From a virus: a stretch of 34,368 nt of DNA. The position numbers and the translations under genes were made by a program. Under the pieces are notes generated by a model. The model was not told the origin of the DNA and did not search any database. It saw only the letters and a program-made list of their open reading frames with translations. Positions 25,883-32,576 of this stretch are shown in pieces (position 1 is the stretch's first letter; each line of letters opens with the position of its first letter). The stretch spans positions 1 through 34,368 of the IMG/VR virus record IMGVR_UViG_3300006869_000039; one strand, 5' to 3'.

Positions 25883-26366
25883 TTGCTATTGTATTTAATT
25901 TAGTTTTAAACTCTCCTATCTTTTTCTTAGGCACTCTCTCTCTTATTATTTTAAACAGAGGTTCGTAAGCTTCTGTCTTTTGAATAGACAAATATAATTT
26001 TTTAAAATTAAAAAGCAAGTCTTCGTACTCTTTTCTTGTGTTTATAAGACAGCTTCTTAGCTCGTTCTCATTCATCAAGAACACAGGGTCGGGGTCCTTG
26101 CGATAGTCTCTTCGGCATTTAACATACCTCAGCTTCAGGTCTGTGTCCGACATGATAGTATGCTCAAAGTTATTTAAGGCATTTATTATTGTGGCGTGAC
26201 TCTTTCCAAACATCCTAGCTATCTTTATAAGAGAGAAGCCATCGTCATGGAGAATCTTGTAGCATACAGCTCTTCCATCTACAATCCACCTCTTCTTTGT
26301 ATTCTGCATTACATCTGTCTCGAAGTGAGCGTTAGTTATCTTTATAATTTTTTCTAGTGGTGTCAT
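25866..26366 (-). CDS. DnaA domain IV-like DNA-binding protein (no AAA+ domain)
   Basis: Residues about 33-68 (VCYKILHDDGFSLIKIARMF then GKSHATIINALNNFE) match the helix-turn-helix of the DnaA C-terminal domain, whose signature is a FG-x-RDH-S/T-T-V-like motif; here it reads FGKSHATII at 53-61. The remaining 100 residues are helical and charged. DnaA domain IV reads DnaA boxes; the AAA+ domain that melts origins is absent from this 166-residue protein. It could recruit host replication factors, act as an operator-binding regulator, or block host initiation. The leader CTTAAATCAAATTACA precedes the ATG. Overlaps the preceding gene by 35 bases. Confidence 0.65.
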   Translation of the reverse strand: MTPLEKIIKITNAHFETDVMQNTKKRWIVDGRAVCYKILHDDGFSLIKIARMFGKSHATIINALNNFEHTIMSDTDLKLRYVKCRRDYRKDPDPVFLMNENELRSCLINTRKEYEDLLFNFKKLYLSIQKTEAYEPLFKIIRERVPKKKIGEFKTKLNTIANGIHN

Positions 26367-26691
26367 TGTAATTTGATTTAAGTGTTTTCTTTTCTAATAT
26401 ATAATCTAAATATGTGTCGCAGTCTGTCTCGTTTATCTCCAAGAATAGCGTCATCTGTCCGGGCTGCTTGATATATGTGAGCTCAAAGAATAGTGGCTCC
26501 TCATGCTCAACGATTCCACCTACCATCTGTGTCTGTCCCTCCTTGATTGGTAGCAGGTCCTCATAGGTGTCCATCTGTAGGAGTATCTCCTCTGTCTGCT
26601 CTGTTGTAAAGTCTGCTAGAGCCATGAAAAGGGAGCCGTTTATCTCGTACTCTGCCCAATCATCCCTTAAATATTTCTGTTTTAAATCCAT
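26332..26691 (-). CDS. Unknown acidic protein, 119 residues
   Basis: The chain begins MDLKQKYLRDDWAEYEINGS and is acidic with alternating beta-like stretches (GQTQMVGGIVEHEEPLFFEL). No domain is recognised. It overlaps the VRR-NUC gene by 32 bases at its start and the DnaA-like gene by 35 bases at its end, typical of this dense operon. Possibly an accessory factor of the VRR-NUC/helicase pair; this is only inference from position. Confidence 0.6.
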   Translation of the reverse strand: MDLKQKYLRDDWAEYEINGSLFMALADFTTEQTEEILLQMDTYEDLLPIKEGQTQMVGGIVEHEEPLFFELTYIKQPGQMTLFLEINETDCDTYLDYILEKKTLKSNYNDTTRKNYKDN

Positions 26692-26899
26692 AATCTTTTA
26701 ATTCTTTTAATCTGTATTCCTGTAACTTAGAGACCTTTCCACCGGGTCTCTTCACTTCTGAGAACAATACATTGCAGTTAGGTGGTATAGCTATCAGGTC
26801 AGGTATCCCATTCTTATTGGTCTTGACTAGCTTGATAACGTAGTACCCTTCAGATTCAAGTTGCTTAATTCTTTTTGATTGGATTTGTTGTTCCGTCAC
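26660..26899 (-). CDS. VRR-NUC domain nuclease, 79 residues
   Basis: The whole protein is one VRR-NUC domain of the PD-(D/E)XK superfamily: GIPDL (31-35) supplies the active Asp (D34), SEVK (47-50) supplies E48 and K50, and KVSKLQ (55-60) supplies the trailing S-x2-Q. Stand-alone VRR-NUC proteins of this size are common in phages and cut branched or single-strand DNA junctions; eukaryotic FAN1 is a large relative. All key residues are present. The start overlaps the SF2 helicase end by 35 bases, implying coupled translation and joint function in unwinding and cutting DNA junctions. Confidence 0.88.
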   Translation of the reverse strand: MTEQQIQSKRIKQLESEGYYVIKLVKTNKNGIPDLIAIPPNCNVLFSEVKRPGGKVSKLQEYRLKELKDYGFKTEIFKG

Positions 26900-28136
26900 C
26901 TAACAAATGTACAAAATCCTTTTTAAAGTAATTAACCGTATATGTTTTCTTCTTTGATACTGCCTTGTATATGTCATCCTCTATCCCTCCCTCGCTGAAT
27001 ATCCAATAGACATCGCTCTCTAGTCTGTCCCTTGTTGTCATCCTGTCACGACTCTGCCAATAGCTTGTCGCACTGAAGTCAATGTTGTAGTAGACAAGAG
27101 CGTCTGCCTGACGTAGAGAGATACCCTCCCTACCTGAGACAATCTGCAGGGCGATAGACTTATCTGTCTGCTCAAATTCACTCAGCTCTGTAGTGACATC
27201 CTCTCCGTATGCCTGCTTGATTGCCTTGAGTTCTTCTTTGAACTTGTAGAATATTCCTATCTTCTTTCCATTGAACCTTTCTCTTATGAAGCTCGCTTTA
27301 GTCATATCAATAATCATGCTAGCTCCCGACTCAAACTTTATTGTTCCTGAGTATATCTGATGAAGCTTCATCATCAGCTTTACCGAGGTGTCTGCAAGTA
27401 TCACCTCATCCTTTCCCTCAACCACTAGGTCCTTGTTAAGTCTCTTTGCTAGTGCGTATGTCTTGTCATCCATCCTCACTCTTAGGATGTGCTCTCGTGT
27501 GTCTACGTCAAAGCCTGCCTGCTTCTGAGAGTAGTTGATGGTGTAGTCTGACATCATCTTTACGATGGTATCAAGACCCCTGCTATAGTCATTGATAATG
27601 TTTCCGTTTATCTTCCTCTGCTTTACATTCACCCAATCACTAGCAAACTTATAGAAGTTTCCATACCTACTGAATGGGTTGGTGCGTATGCCGTACACCT
27701 GATGGTACATCTGTGAGTATGACTCAGGTGTCGGTGTCCCTGACATAAGTATGACATACGGGTCGTATCTTTGTATGAGGCTCTTTACATCCTTAGCTCT
27801 CTTGCTAGGCTTTGGGAAAGCTCCCATCGAGTGTGCCTCATCACATATGATAACGTCCCATCTGATGTTTGGTATCTTATGTATCGACTCATAGTTTATG
27901 ACAAATAGACAGAAGCTATTGGGACATAGCTTGTCATAGTCATCCATGATGCTTGATATTGCTTTCTTCTTGGTAAGGAATAGTACGTTTTCAACATTGA
28001 GCTGTTGACAAATTCCTAAACTCGTCAGTGTCTTTCCTGTTCTTACCTCCATCGCAAGATAAAGAAAGCCTTTGGAACGAATCATCTCCGTTCCTTTGGC
28101 TATAATATCTTTCTGATAATCTCTAAACTCTATCAT
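26865..28136 (-). CDS. SF2 DNA helicase (DEAH/SNF2-like), 423 residues
   Basis: Helicase motifs are in order: Q-like RDYQKD (5-10), motif I as VRTGKT (31-36), motif II DEAH (99-102), motif III SGTP (132-135), motif V GREGISL (335-341) and motif VI QSRDRMTTRDR (361-371). ATP binding and hydrolysis residues are all present. The two RecA folds are complete, with a short middle insertion. It resembles phage helicases paired with VRR-NUC nucleases, and the downstream gene here is one. The start ATG lies in an 18-base sequence repeated at the previous gene's start. Likely role: remodelling of replication or recombination intermediates; DNA translocase activity is inferred. Confidence 0.9.
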   Translation of the reverse strand: MIEFRDYQKDIIAKGTEMIRSKGFLYLAMEVRTGKTLTSLGICQQLNVENVLFLTKKKAISSIMDDYDKLCPNSFCLFVINYESIHKIPNIRWDVIICDEAHSMGAFPKPSKRAKDVKSLIQRYDPYVILMSGTPTPESYSQMYHQVYGIRTNPFSRYGNFYKFASDWVNVKQRKINGNIINDYSRGLDTIVKMMSDYTINYSQKQAGFDVDTREHILRVRMDDKTYALAKRLNKDLVVEGKDEVILADTSVKLMMKLHQIYSGTIKFESGASMIIDMTKASFIRERFNGKKIGIFYKFKEELKAIKQAYGEDVTTELSEFEQTDKSIALQIVSGREGISLRQADALVYYNIDFSATSYWQSRDRMTTRDRLESDVYWIFSEGGIEDDIYKAVSKKKTYTVNYFKKDFVHLLGDGTTNPIKKN

Positions 28137-28150
28137 CTCTTTTCATTTTA
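28133..28150 (-). repeat. 18-base direct repeat, copy A (helicase side)
   Basis: On the - strand it reads TAAAATGAAAAGAGATGA. It contains the stop codon of the 112-residue gene and the start codon of the SF2 helicase gene. Copy B at 28483-28500 is identical; the bases just outside differ, so the repeat is exactly 18 long. Confidence 0.95.
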
Positions 28151-28486
28151 ATCAGTTTCATAAGTGTCATTAAGAACCACTACTACTTTTACTTTACCAT
28201 CTTCTGTATGGTATCTTACATATTGCACCCAAAAATAATCCTCCAAATCTATATCATCTCTACCTCTGTCCCTCCATTCTTCCCCTGTTTTATCATCCCA
28301 TCTTGTCAAGTAGTCTTTTTTATTTTTTGATTCGAAAGCTTTAGTCTCAAGAAGACGCTGTTGCTCAGGACTAAAAACCATAACTGTATCAAGCTGAGGC
28401 ACAAATGGTAAATCTATAGTGATTCCATCTTCAGGATGGAAGTCTCCACAGCTACATAATATGCAGAATGTTATTTTACAATTCAT
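28148..28486 (-). CDS. Unknown 112-residue protein in a repeat-bounded cassette
   Basis: The protein begins MNCKITFCILCSCGDFHPED, is acidic and Trp/Tyr-containing in its second half (WDDKTGEEWRDRGRDDIDL), and matches no family I know. The Cys-rich apolar first 14 residues could be a weak signal or membrane-proximal segment. Its start codon lies in copy B and its stop codon in copy A of a perfect 18-base direct repeat. Glu codons favour GAA (6 of 9 by hand count), unlike the GAG-favouring helicase next door. Together these suggest a gene recently inserted as a unit. It overlaps the 65-residue gene upstream by 11 bases. Confidence 0.65.
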   Translation of the reverse strand: MNCKITFCILCSCGDFHPEDGITIDLPFVPQLDTVMVFSPEQQRLLETKAFESKNKKDYLTRWDDKTGEEWRDRGRDDIDLEDYFWVQYVRYHTEDGKVKVVVVLNDTYETD

Positions 28487-28673
28487 CTCTTTTCATTTTA
28501 TCTCTAATATTTATACACTTCTCGTAGTCCTCTACACTTATGTAGTAGTCGAGTGTTACCTGCGGGTCTTCGTGGTTCTTAGGTAGCATGAAGGAGCCCT
28601 TGGAAGAGAGCTCCTCATATGTTATCTCACCCATCAGTAGTCTGTATGAATTTAAGTATGACTGCTCACTCAT
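28476..28673 (-). CDS. Unknown 65-residue protein
   Basis: The chain starts MSEQSYLNSYRLLMGEITYE and ends INIRDKMKRDEL. No domain is recognised. The ATG shares one base with the preceding stop (TAATG at 28671-28675), so it is probably translated by re-initiation after the secreted protein. Its last residues, KMKRDE, are coded by copy B of the 18-base repeat. If the repeat-bounded unit were absent, the frame would end KMKRDDRV and overlap the helicase start by 14 bases, like other gene pairs here. Confidence 0.6.
   Translation of the reverse strand: MSEQSYLNSYRLLMGEITYEELSSKGSFMLPKNHEDPQVTLDYYISVEDYEKCINIRDKMKRDEL
28483..28500 (-). repeat. 18-base direct repeat, copy B (cassette start)
   Basis: Identical on the - strand to copy A (28133-28150), 350 bases away. 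It codes the C-terminus of the 65-residue protein and supplies leader and start codon for the 112-residue gene. Confidence 0.95.
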
Positions 28674-29137
28674 TAGTTTATGAACTTGAATCTATAGCTT
28701 GACTTACTGTACTCTGTTGTGTGTGTCATAGCTATCGCATACTCTCCTCTCTCTGATATAGCTTCCATAAACTGAGCGTACTCCTTGTCGCTGAAGTATA
28801 TCATTCCATCAAAGCAGAAAGCCTCAATCACTACCACTTCTCCTAACGGTGTCTTTATCTTGACATCTTGGAAGGTGTCATCATACCATGTCTCCTTAGA
28901 CTTTCTTGCGTATGGATAGATTGTGATAGCAAACCTCTTGTCCTTCTTGTTGTGCTCGATAAAGTATGCACACTTTGAGTTTGTTGTTGCTGAGTTTGTG
29001 AACACACCCATTACCGTTTGGTGTGCAAACATTTCTCCTGTCTCTACACCGAAGTCATCGACATAGTTTCCTATCTCCCACTGAGAGTAGGCTGTTACTG
29101 ATAGCATCATTGATGCAAATAAAAATAATTGTTTCAT
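28673..29137 (-). CDS. Secreted or periplasmic protein with signal peptide, 154 residues
   Basis: The N-terminus MKQLFLFASMMLSVTAYSQW is a classic signal peptide: two-residue positive n-region, apolar core, and A-Y-S/Q cleavage after residue 18. The SQ-W start of the mature chain is a style common in Bacteroidota exported proteins. No lipobox Cys is present, so it is not a lipoprotein. The mature 136 residues are beta-rich (FAITIYPYARKSKETWYDD, then TPLGEVVVIEAFCFD) with two Cys. It sits in the replication operon after an AATTAAATCAAATACA leader. A surface role such as superinfection exclusion is plausible, but no homologue is recognised. Confidence 0.7.
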   Translation of the reverse strand: MKQLFLFASMMLSVTAYSQWEIGNYVDDFGVETGEMFAHQTVMGVFTNSATTNSKCAYFIEHNKKDKRFAITIYPYARKSKETWYDDTFQDVKIKTPLGEVVVIEAFCFDGMIYFSDKEYAQFMEAISERGEYAIAMTHTTEYSKSSYRFKFIN

Positions 29138-29147
29138 TGTATTTGAT

Positions 29148-29348
29148 TTAATTGTTAGGAGATTCAGAGTCCTCCCTTTGACTCATTGCTTTAAATGTTA
29201 TAGGCATCTTCGATAGGTATGGCATCACCTTGTCAAGCTTCACAAACTTTATATACTTTCCCTGCTCATCGAGGGCTTTTATCTGCTTGATAACTATGTC
29301 CTTTCCATTGTGTTCATATCGAACTACCTCTAATCTGTGTGGTTTCAT
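29148..29348 (-). CDS. Unknown small basic protein, 66 residues
   Basis: The chain MKPHRLEVVRYEHNGKDIVI starts with beta-like strands, is Lys-rich in the middle (KYIKFVKLDKVMPYLSK) and ends in an acidic Ser/Asn tail. No family is recognised. An A/T-rich leader (AATAAATAGAT) precedes the ATG. It lies between the 74-residue unknown and the secreted protein with gaps of 6 and 10 bases, consistent with one mRNA. Confidence 0.6.
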   Translation of the reverse strand: MKPHRLEVVRYEHNGKDIVIKQIKALDEQGKYIKFVKLDKVMPYLSKMPITFKAMSQREDSESPNN

Positions 29349-29354
29349 ATCTAT

Positions 29355-29579
29355 TTATTTATAATATTTATTTACTATTTCTAAAGCTTGTTCGTAATAT
29401 TCATTATAATCATCCATGTGGTCATCAACATATTGCTCACCATTACCAAACATATAGCTACTGCATAAATTTCTAAAAATATTTTTATTCATTCTCTTTA
29501 ACTTTCCTTTGTTAAAGTATAACTCCATCATTATACAAGCTAATGCACATTCTTTTGGAACCGGTACTATTACTCTCAT
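29355..29579 (-). CDS. Unknown small protein, 74 residues
   Basis: The chain starts MRVIVPVPKECALACIMMEL and then has a basic helical stretch (KGKLKRMNKNIFRNL) and an acidic Tyr-rich end (DDYNEYYEQALEIVNKYYK). No domain is recognised. Leader AATTAAATAAAATGAT precedes the ATG, six bases after the primase-helicase stop. Its base composition is more A/T-rich than the primase-helicase gene, which may mean later acquisition. Confidence 0.58.
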   Translation of the reverse strand: MRVIVPVPKECALACIMMELYFNKGKLKRMNKNIFRNLCSSYMFGNGEQYVDDHMDDYNEYYEQALEIVNKYYK

Positions 29580-29585
29580 ATCATT

Positions 29586-32003
29586 TTATTTAATTAGTTT
29601 ATACTGTGGGTCCACCTTGGGAGCCTTCTTAATTATTATCCATCGACCTGTTGAATCTCTGCCCTCCTCGGGTTGGAGTCCCTCCTTAAACAAAGAGTAT
29701 GCCACAAGCCATTGGTAGAACTTGGTCCTTGATATTGTCATCTTTGCCTTGGGTCCGTAGTCAGGATACTCCTGCACAAAATCAAAGTATAGGTCCTGCT
29801 TGTACAGCTTCATGCCCGGCACAAGATTCCTATTCTCTCCCTGACCATCCAACAATCCACACCATTCGATGAAGTCATGCGTTGTCTCTGCAGACAACTG
29901 ACGTACCTTGAGGTTTACAAACGCAGACTTGCGTAGTCCCTTAGCCAAGTACATCTGAAGGCATCCTATCATGTAGTTGTCGAAGTCACACCACTCGTCA
30001 TCACTCCAATCTCCAAACATCAGCTTACCGAACTCATCCAATGGAGTGAAGTTCTTGCTGTAATGCTGATGCAGTTCCAACTCCCACTTCCTCCTTGCGA
30101 AGCTATTACCTGCACCCTTGATGGCGTAGTTGGTTGTTATGGCAATCTTGGGTGACTTACTGAATGGTATCTTGATAGCATCCTTGTTCTTCTTCTCAAG
30201 CGTCAATCCCTCCGTTACCACACTGAACAACCTCTCGAAGTCAAAGTGTTTCTTGACATCATCGAAGACAAGTATCTGTGTGTCTGCAGACACAAGCTGA
30301 TAGGCAAAGCTTCTCTCGAATGTGAATGACTTACCATCAATCGTTACCACCTTCTTCATCTTTGATAGTGCGTTCATAAAGATTCCCTTTCCTGTACCAC
30401 CCTCAGGGTTGTCTGATATCACCTCGTCATTGAGGATTACTGCAGGGCAGTAGGATAGGTTCTTGTGTGCGTGAAGCAGGAAGCCTATCGTTGACTCCAT
30501 ACTATTCACTCTTGACTCATGACCTGCACATATATTTGTAATGAACTTACGATACACACTACCACTACCATCACACATCTTGAACACCCTGTCTATCACA
30601 TGGTCCTTCCATACATACCCACCGAGGTCCAAGTAATCTATCGGAGTAATCTCATCCTTGGTCACACGCACTGCACAGTTCTTATAGTACAGGTAGGCAG
30701 TGTCCTTGGTATCCTCAATGAAGTATATGTCTATCGTTGAGAGAAGAGTTAAGAACTCCTCACGAAACAATCTTGTTTGGTCTGCGAAGTAGTTGTATAT
30801 CGCCATGTCATCCAAGTCTATTACGTGGTTTAGTATGAAGTCCTTTATCTCTTTCTCTGAGGTGTGGTCGATGAGGTTGTTAGTAACCTTCACGAACACA
30901 TAGTTCTTGCTACCCTCCGGACAATACTTGTAGAACCCATTGTCCTCCAAGAAGTCCTTGAAGAGTATGTGTACTATCTTGATTGTTCCCTTGTCGTTCT
31001 TGGACCAAAAGACTTTCTTAGATTCATCGTCCTCTATTCGATTCATTACGGAGTCTATCGTTGCACCATCTAGGTCTGACTCCTCTAACTGATGGCGAAC
31101 TTCCTTTTTTGATACACCCCTCCTCAAACTCTGCTTGATGTTGTTGATAGCCTCCTCATCCTCGTAATACTTAGTACCGAAGTTCTGAGTGTTTCTGTAT
31201 GCCGAGTCAATCGTTCTTGATATCTCCTCCAATGTGAAGTCTGCATTCTCAAACTGATTGAGTACGTATCCTGCTAGGCTCTTGTTGATTCCATAGTCAT
31301 TGAAAGCCATAGCCAATACATATACATTCTGATTCCTCTGCCCCTCAATCATCGGGTACTTCTTTGTCCACCACTTCACAAGGATATCTACTACCTTGTT
31401 CTCATCGGTGATTGGTATTGTCGGTGCATCCCTATGTGATACGTACTCCTTGTACTCCTTCTCCTCTATGGTATCCCATACGCTTGAGTTCTTGTTAACA
31501 AATATTAACGGGTCGTAGCTTTCGTAACATACCCTGCTCAGGTTCTTGCAGGTCTTGTCGAAATACTCAGAGTTGTAATGCTTCTCCAATGAGTTGAAGT
31601 AGTTGACATGGTTGTCTACATCCTGAGGTATCTTTACCAATACCTTTAGTCCATTGCCTGATGGGGAGATGAACACCGAGTATGTGTACTTGTCCTTACT
31701 GATTGCCTCCTTATCCTGAAGCAAATCTTTCTGCTTGGTATATCCATCGAAGTCCAAGCATATCAATCCACTATGCTCAATGATTGATGAGTCGTTCCTC
31801 TTGTTGAATGTACCACTGAAGCATATCGCAGGGAGGTTCTTCTTGATGTCGTTCCTCTCTGACTTGTTCTTCTCTGCACGTATCCTCTTCACTAGCTCCT
31901 TTGATGAGCCATCCTTGATTCTCTCAAGGATTTTATCTACACCTCTGTAGAAAGGAGTCTCTGTCTCCATTATGTTCTTGAATATTGTGATGTCTGATGT
32001 CAT
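29586..32003 (-). CDS. Primase-helicase: VirE_N/prim-pol-like N-terminus with D5-type SF3 helicase
   Basis: This 805-residue protein carries an N-terminal primase-like domain with HSGLICLDFDG (77-87) and SPSGNGLKVLV (113-123), patterns of the VirE N-terminal/BT4734-type domain seen in Bacteroidota mobile elements. A helical primase C-terminal-like region follows (about 200-275, RNQNVYVLAMAFNDYGINKS). The C-terminal SF3/D5-type ATPase has Walker A EGGTGKG (534-540), Walker B QILVFDDV (576-583), sensor ITTNY (622-626) and Arg pair FARRKW (635-640). It should prime and unwind DNA at replication forks. It is the first gene after an origin-like gap and starts a transcription unit bounded upstream by a terminator. 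No separate DnaB or DnaG gene is seen. Codon 84 and 86 aspartates could be catalytic metal ligands. Confidence 0.82.
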   Translation of the reverse strand: MTSDITIFKNIMETETPFYRGVDKILERIKDGSSKELVKRIRAEKNKSERNDIKKNLPAICFSGTFNKRNDSSIIEHSGLICLDFDGYTKQKDLLQDKEAISKDKYTYSVFISPSGNGLKVLVKIPQDVDNHVNYFNSLEKHYNSEYFDKTCKNLSRVCYESYDPLIFVNKNSSVWDTIEEKEYKEYVSHRDAPTIPITDENKVVDILVKWWTKKYPMIEGQRNQNVYVLAMAFNDYGINKSLAGYVLNQFENADFTLEEISRTIDSAYRNTQNFGTKYYEDEEAINNIKQSLRRGVSKKEVRHQLEESDLDGATIDSVMNRIEDDESKKVFWSKNDKGTIKIVHILFKDFLEDNGFYKYCPEGSKNYVFVKVTNNLIDHTSEKEIKDFILNHVIDLDDMAIYNYFADQTRLFREEFLTLLSTIDIYFIEDTKDTAYLYYKNCAVRVTKDEITPIDYLDLGGYVWKDHVIDRVFKMCDGSGSVYRKFITNICAGHESRVNSMESTIGFLLHAHKNLSYCPAVILNDEVISDNPEGGTGKGIFMNALSKMKKVVTIDGKSFTFERSFAYQLVSADTQILVFDDVKKHFDFERLFSVVTEGLTLEKKNKDAIKIPFSKSPKIAITTNYAIKGAGNSFARRKWELELHQHYSKNFTPLDEFGKLMFGDWSDDEWCDFDNYMIGCLQMYLAKGLRKSAFVNLKVRQLSAETTHDFIEWCGLLDGQGENRNLVPGMKLYKQDLYFDFVQEYPDYGPKAKMTISRTKFYQWLVAYSLFKEGLQPEEGRDSTGRWIIIKKAPKVDPQYKLIK

Positions 32004-32179
32004 AACTGTGTCGATTTAATGTCGATTTAATTTTTCTAACTATTTGATTCTCAGTAGTAGTGTCAATAATGTCAATTTTTTCTTTCTATCCTAGAGATAA
32101 ATAAAAAATAAATAATAAAGAATATATATACTCTATATAGAGAGGGATATTTTTGACATTCGACACACTTGATTGGTAG
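32004..32179. other. Origin-like or operator-like intergenic region
   Basis: The longest non-coding gap on this strand contains a very A/T-rich run (about 32092-32130), a perfect 12-base palindrome CTCTATATAGAG (32131-32142), and six GTCRA motifs: + strand at 32010, 32021, 32062 and 32071; - strand reading from 32164 and 32157. The first pair is a perfect 11-base tandem repeat. It lies directly upstream of the primase-helicase gene. Iterons beside an A/T-rich unwinding stretch are typical of phage origins; operator sites for a repressor are the alternative. No TAnnTTTG promoter is found for the - strand here. Confidence 0.45.
32010..32031 (+). repeat. Tandem 11-base repeat GTCGATTTAAT x2
   Basis: Perfect copies at 32010-32020 and 32021-32031, just upstream of the primase-helicase start codon. 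Related GTCAATAAT and GTCAATTTT lie at 32062-32079. Confidence 0.9.
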
Positions 32180-32207
32180 AAAAAGGGGAGATGTCAGCAC
32201 TCCCCTT
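32180..32207 (-). terminator. Rho-independent terminator after the SSB-like gene
   Basis: Read on the - strand, AAGGGGAG (32207-32200) pairs with CTCCCCTT (32190-32183) around a 9-base loop, and the end of the stem runs into a T5 tract to 32180. It lies 27 bases past the stop of the 87-residue gene, so it separates the recombination genes from the primase-helicase unit. Confidence 0.82.
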
Positions 32208-32233
32208 AATCGTTAACCAATAAACGGCTGAGG

Positions 32234-32497
32234 TTAGAAGGGTAGCCCTTCTTCCTTAGCTTCTTTCTTAGGCGTAGCCTTCTCAGACTTAGCCTCGTAG
32301 GTGTCTAGCTCCACGTAGTAGTTCCCACTTCTAGCTTGGTTGACATTGAAGTTAATCCAACCATCCTTCATGTGTTCCTTGACAAACGCCATAGCATCAT
32401 CAACCTTTAGTGATAGTCTGCCCACTACAAACTCAGGGGCATTGTCTCTCCTCTTGAAAGAGAAACCATTTGCAAAAATTTTCTCGTCTTGTGACAT
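32234..32497 (-). CDS. Small ssDNA-binding-like protein with SSB-type acidic tail, 87 residues
   Basis: The chain starts MSQDEKIFANGFSFKRRDNA, has beta-like strands (FVVGRLSLKVDDAMAFVKEH) and ends KEEGLPF. That ending resembles the acidic D-D-x-P-F tail of bacterial SSB, which recruits partner proteins. The short body has aromatic and basic residues (F12, F14, K15, R16, R17, W48) suited to single-strand DNA. It lacks the length of a full OB-fold SSB (about 110 residues before the tail), so it may be a divergent or minimal version. It follows the exonuclease and annealing genes and is followed by a terminator. The function is inferred from tail and neighbours. Confidence 0.55.
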   Translation of the reverse strand: MSQDEKIFANGFSFKRRDNAPEFVVGRLSLKVDDAMAFVKEHMKDGWINFNVNQARSGNYYVELDTYEAKSEKATPKKEAKEEGLPF

Positions 32498-32576
32498 AAT
32501 AAAAATTTATATTTCCGATGGTGATTTAAAAGCCCACACATAATACATCGGATACATCATGCGTAAGCTATCTGTG

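Noticed and set aside
26904-26911. TACATTTG on the - strand as a promoter for the VRR-NUC gene
   Set aside because: It is inside the helicase gene, only a few bases from the ATG, and has no TTTG at the -33 position.
32507-32560. 17-residue - strand frame MMYPMYYVWAFKSPSEI in the gap after the exonuclease gene
   Set aside because: Too short to tell from chance, has no overlap with neighbours and no leader element; kept as possible only.
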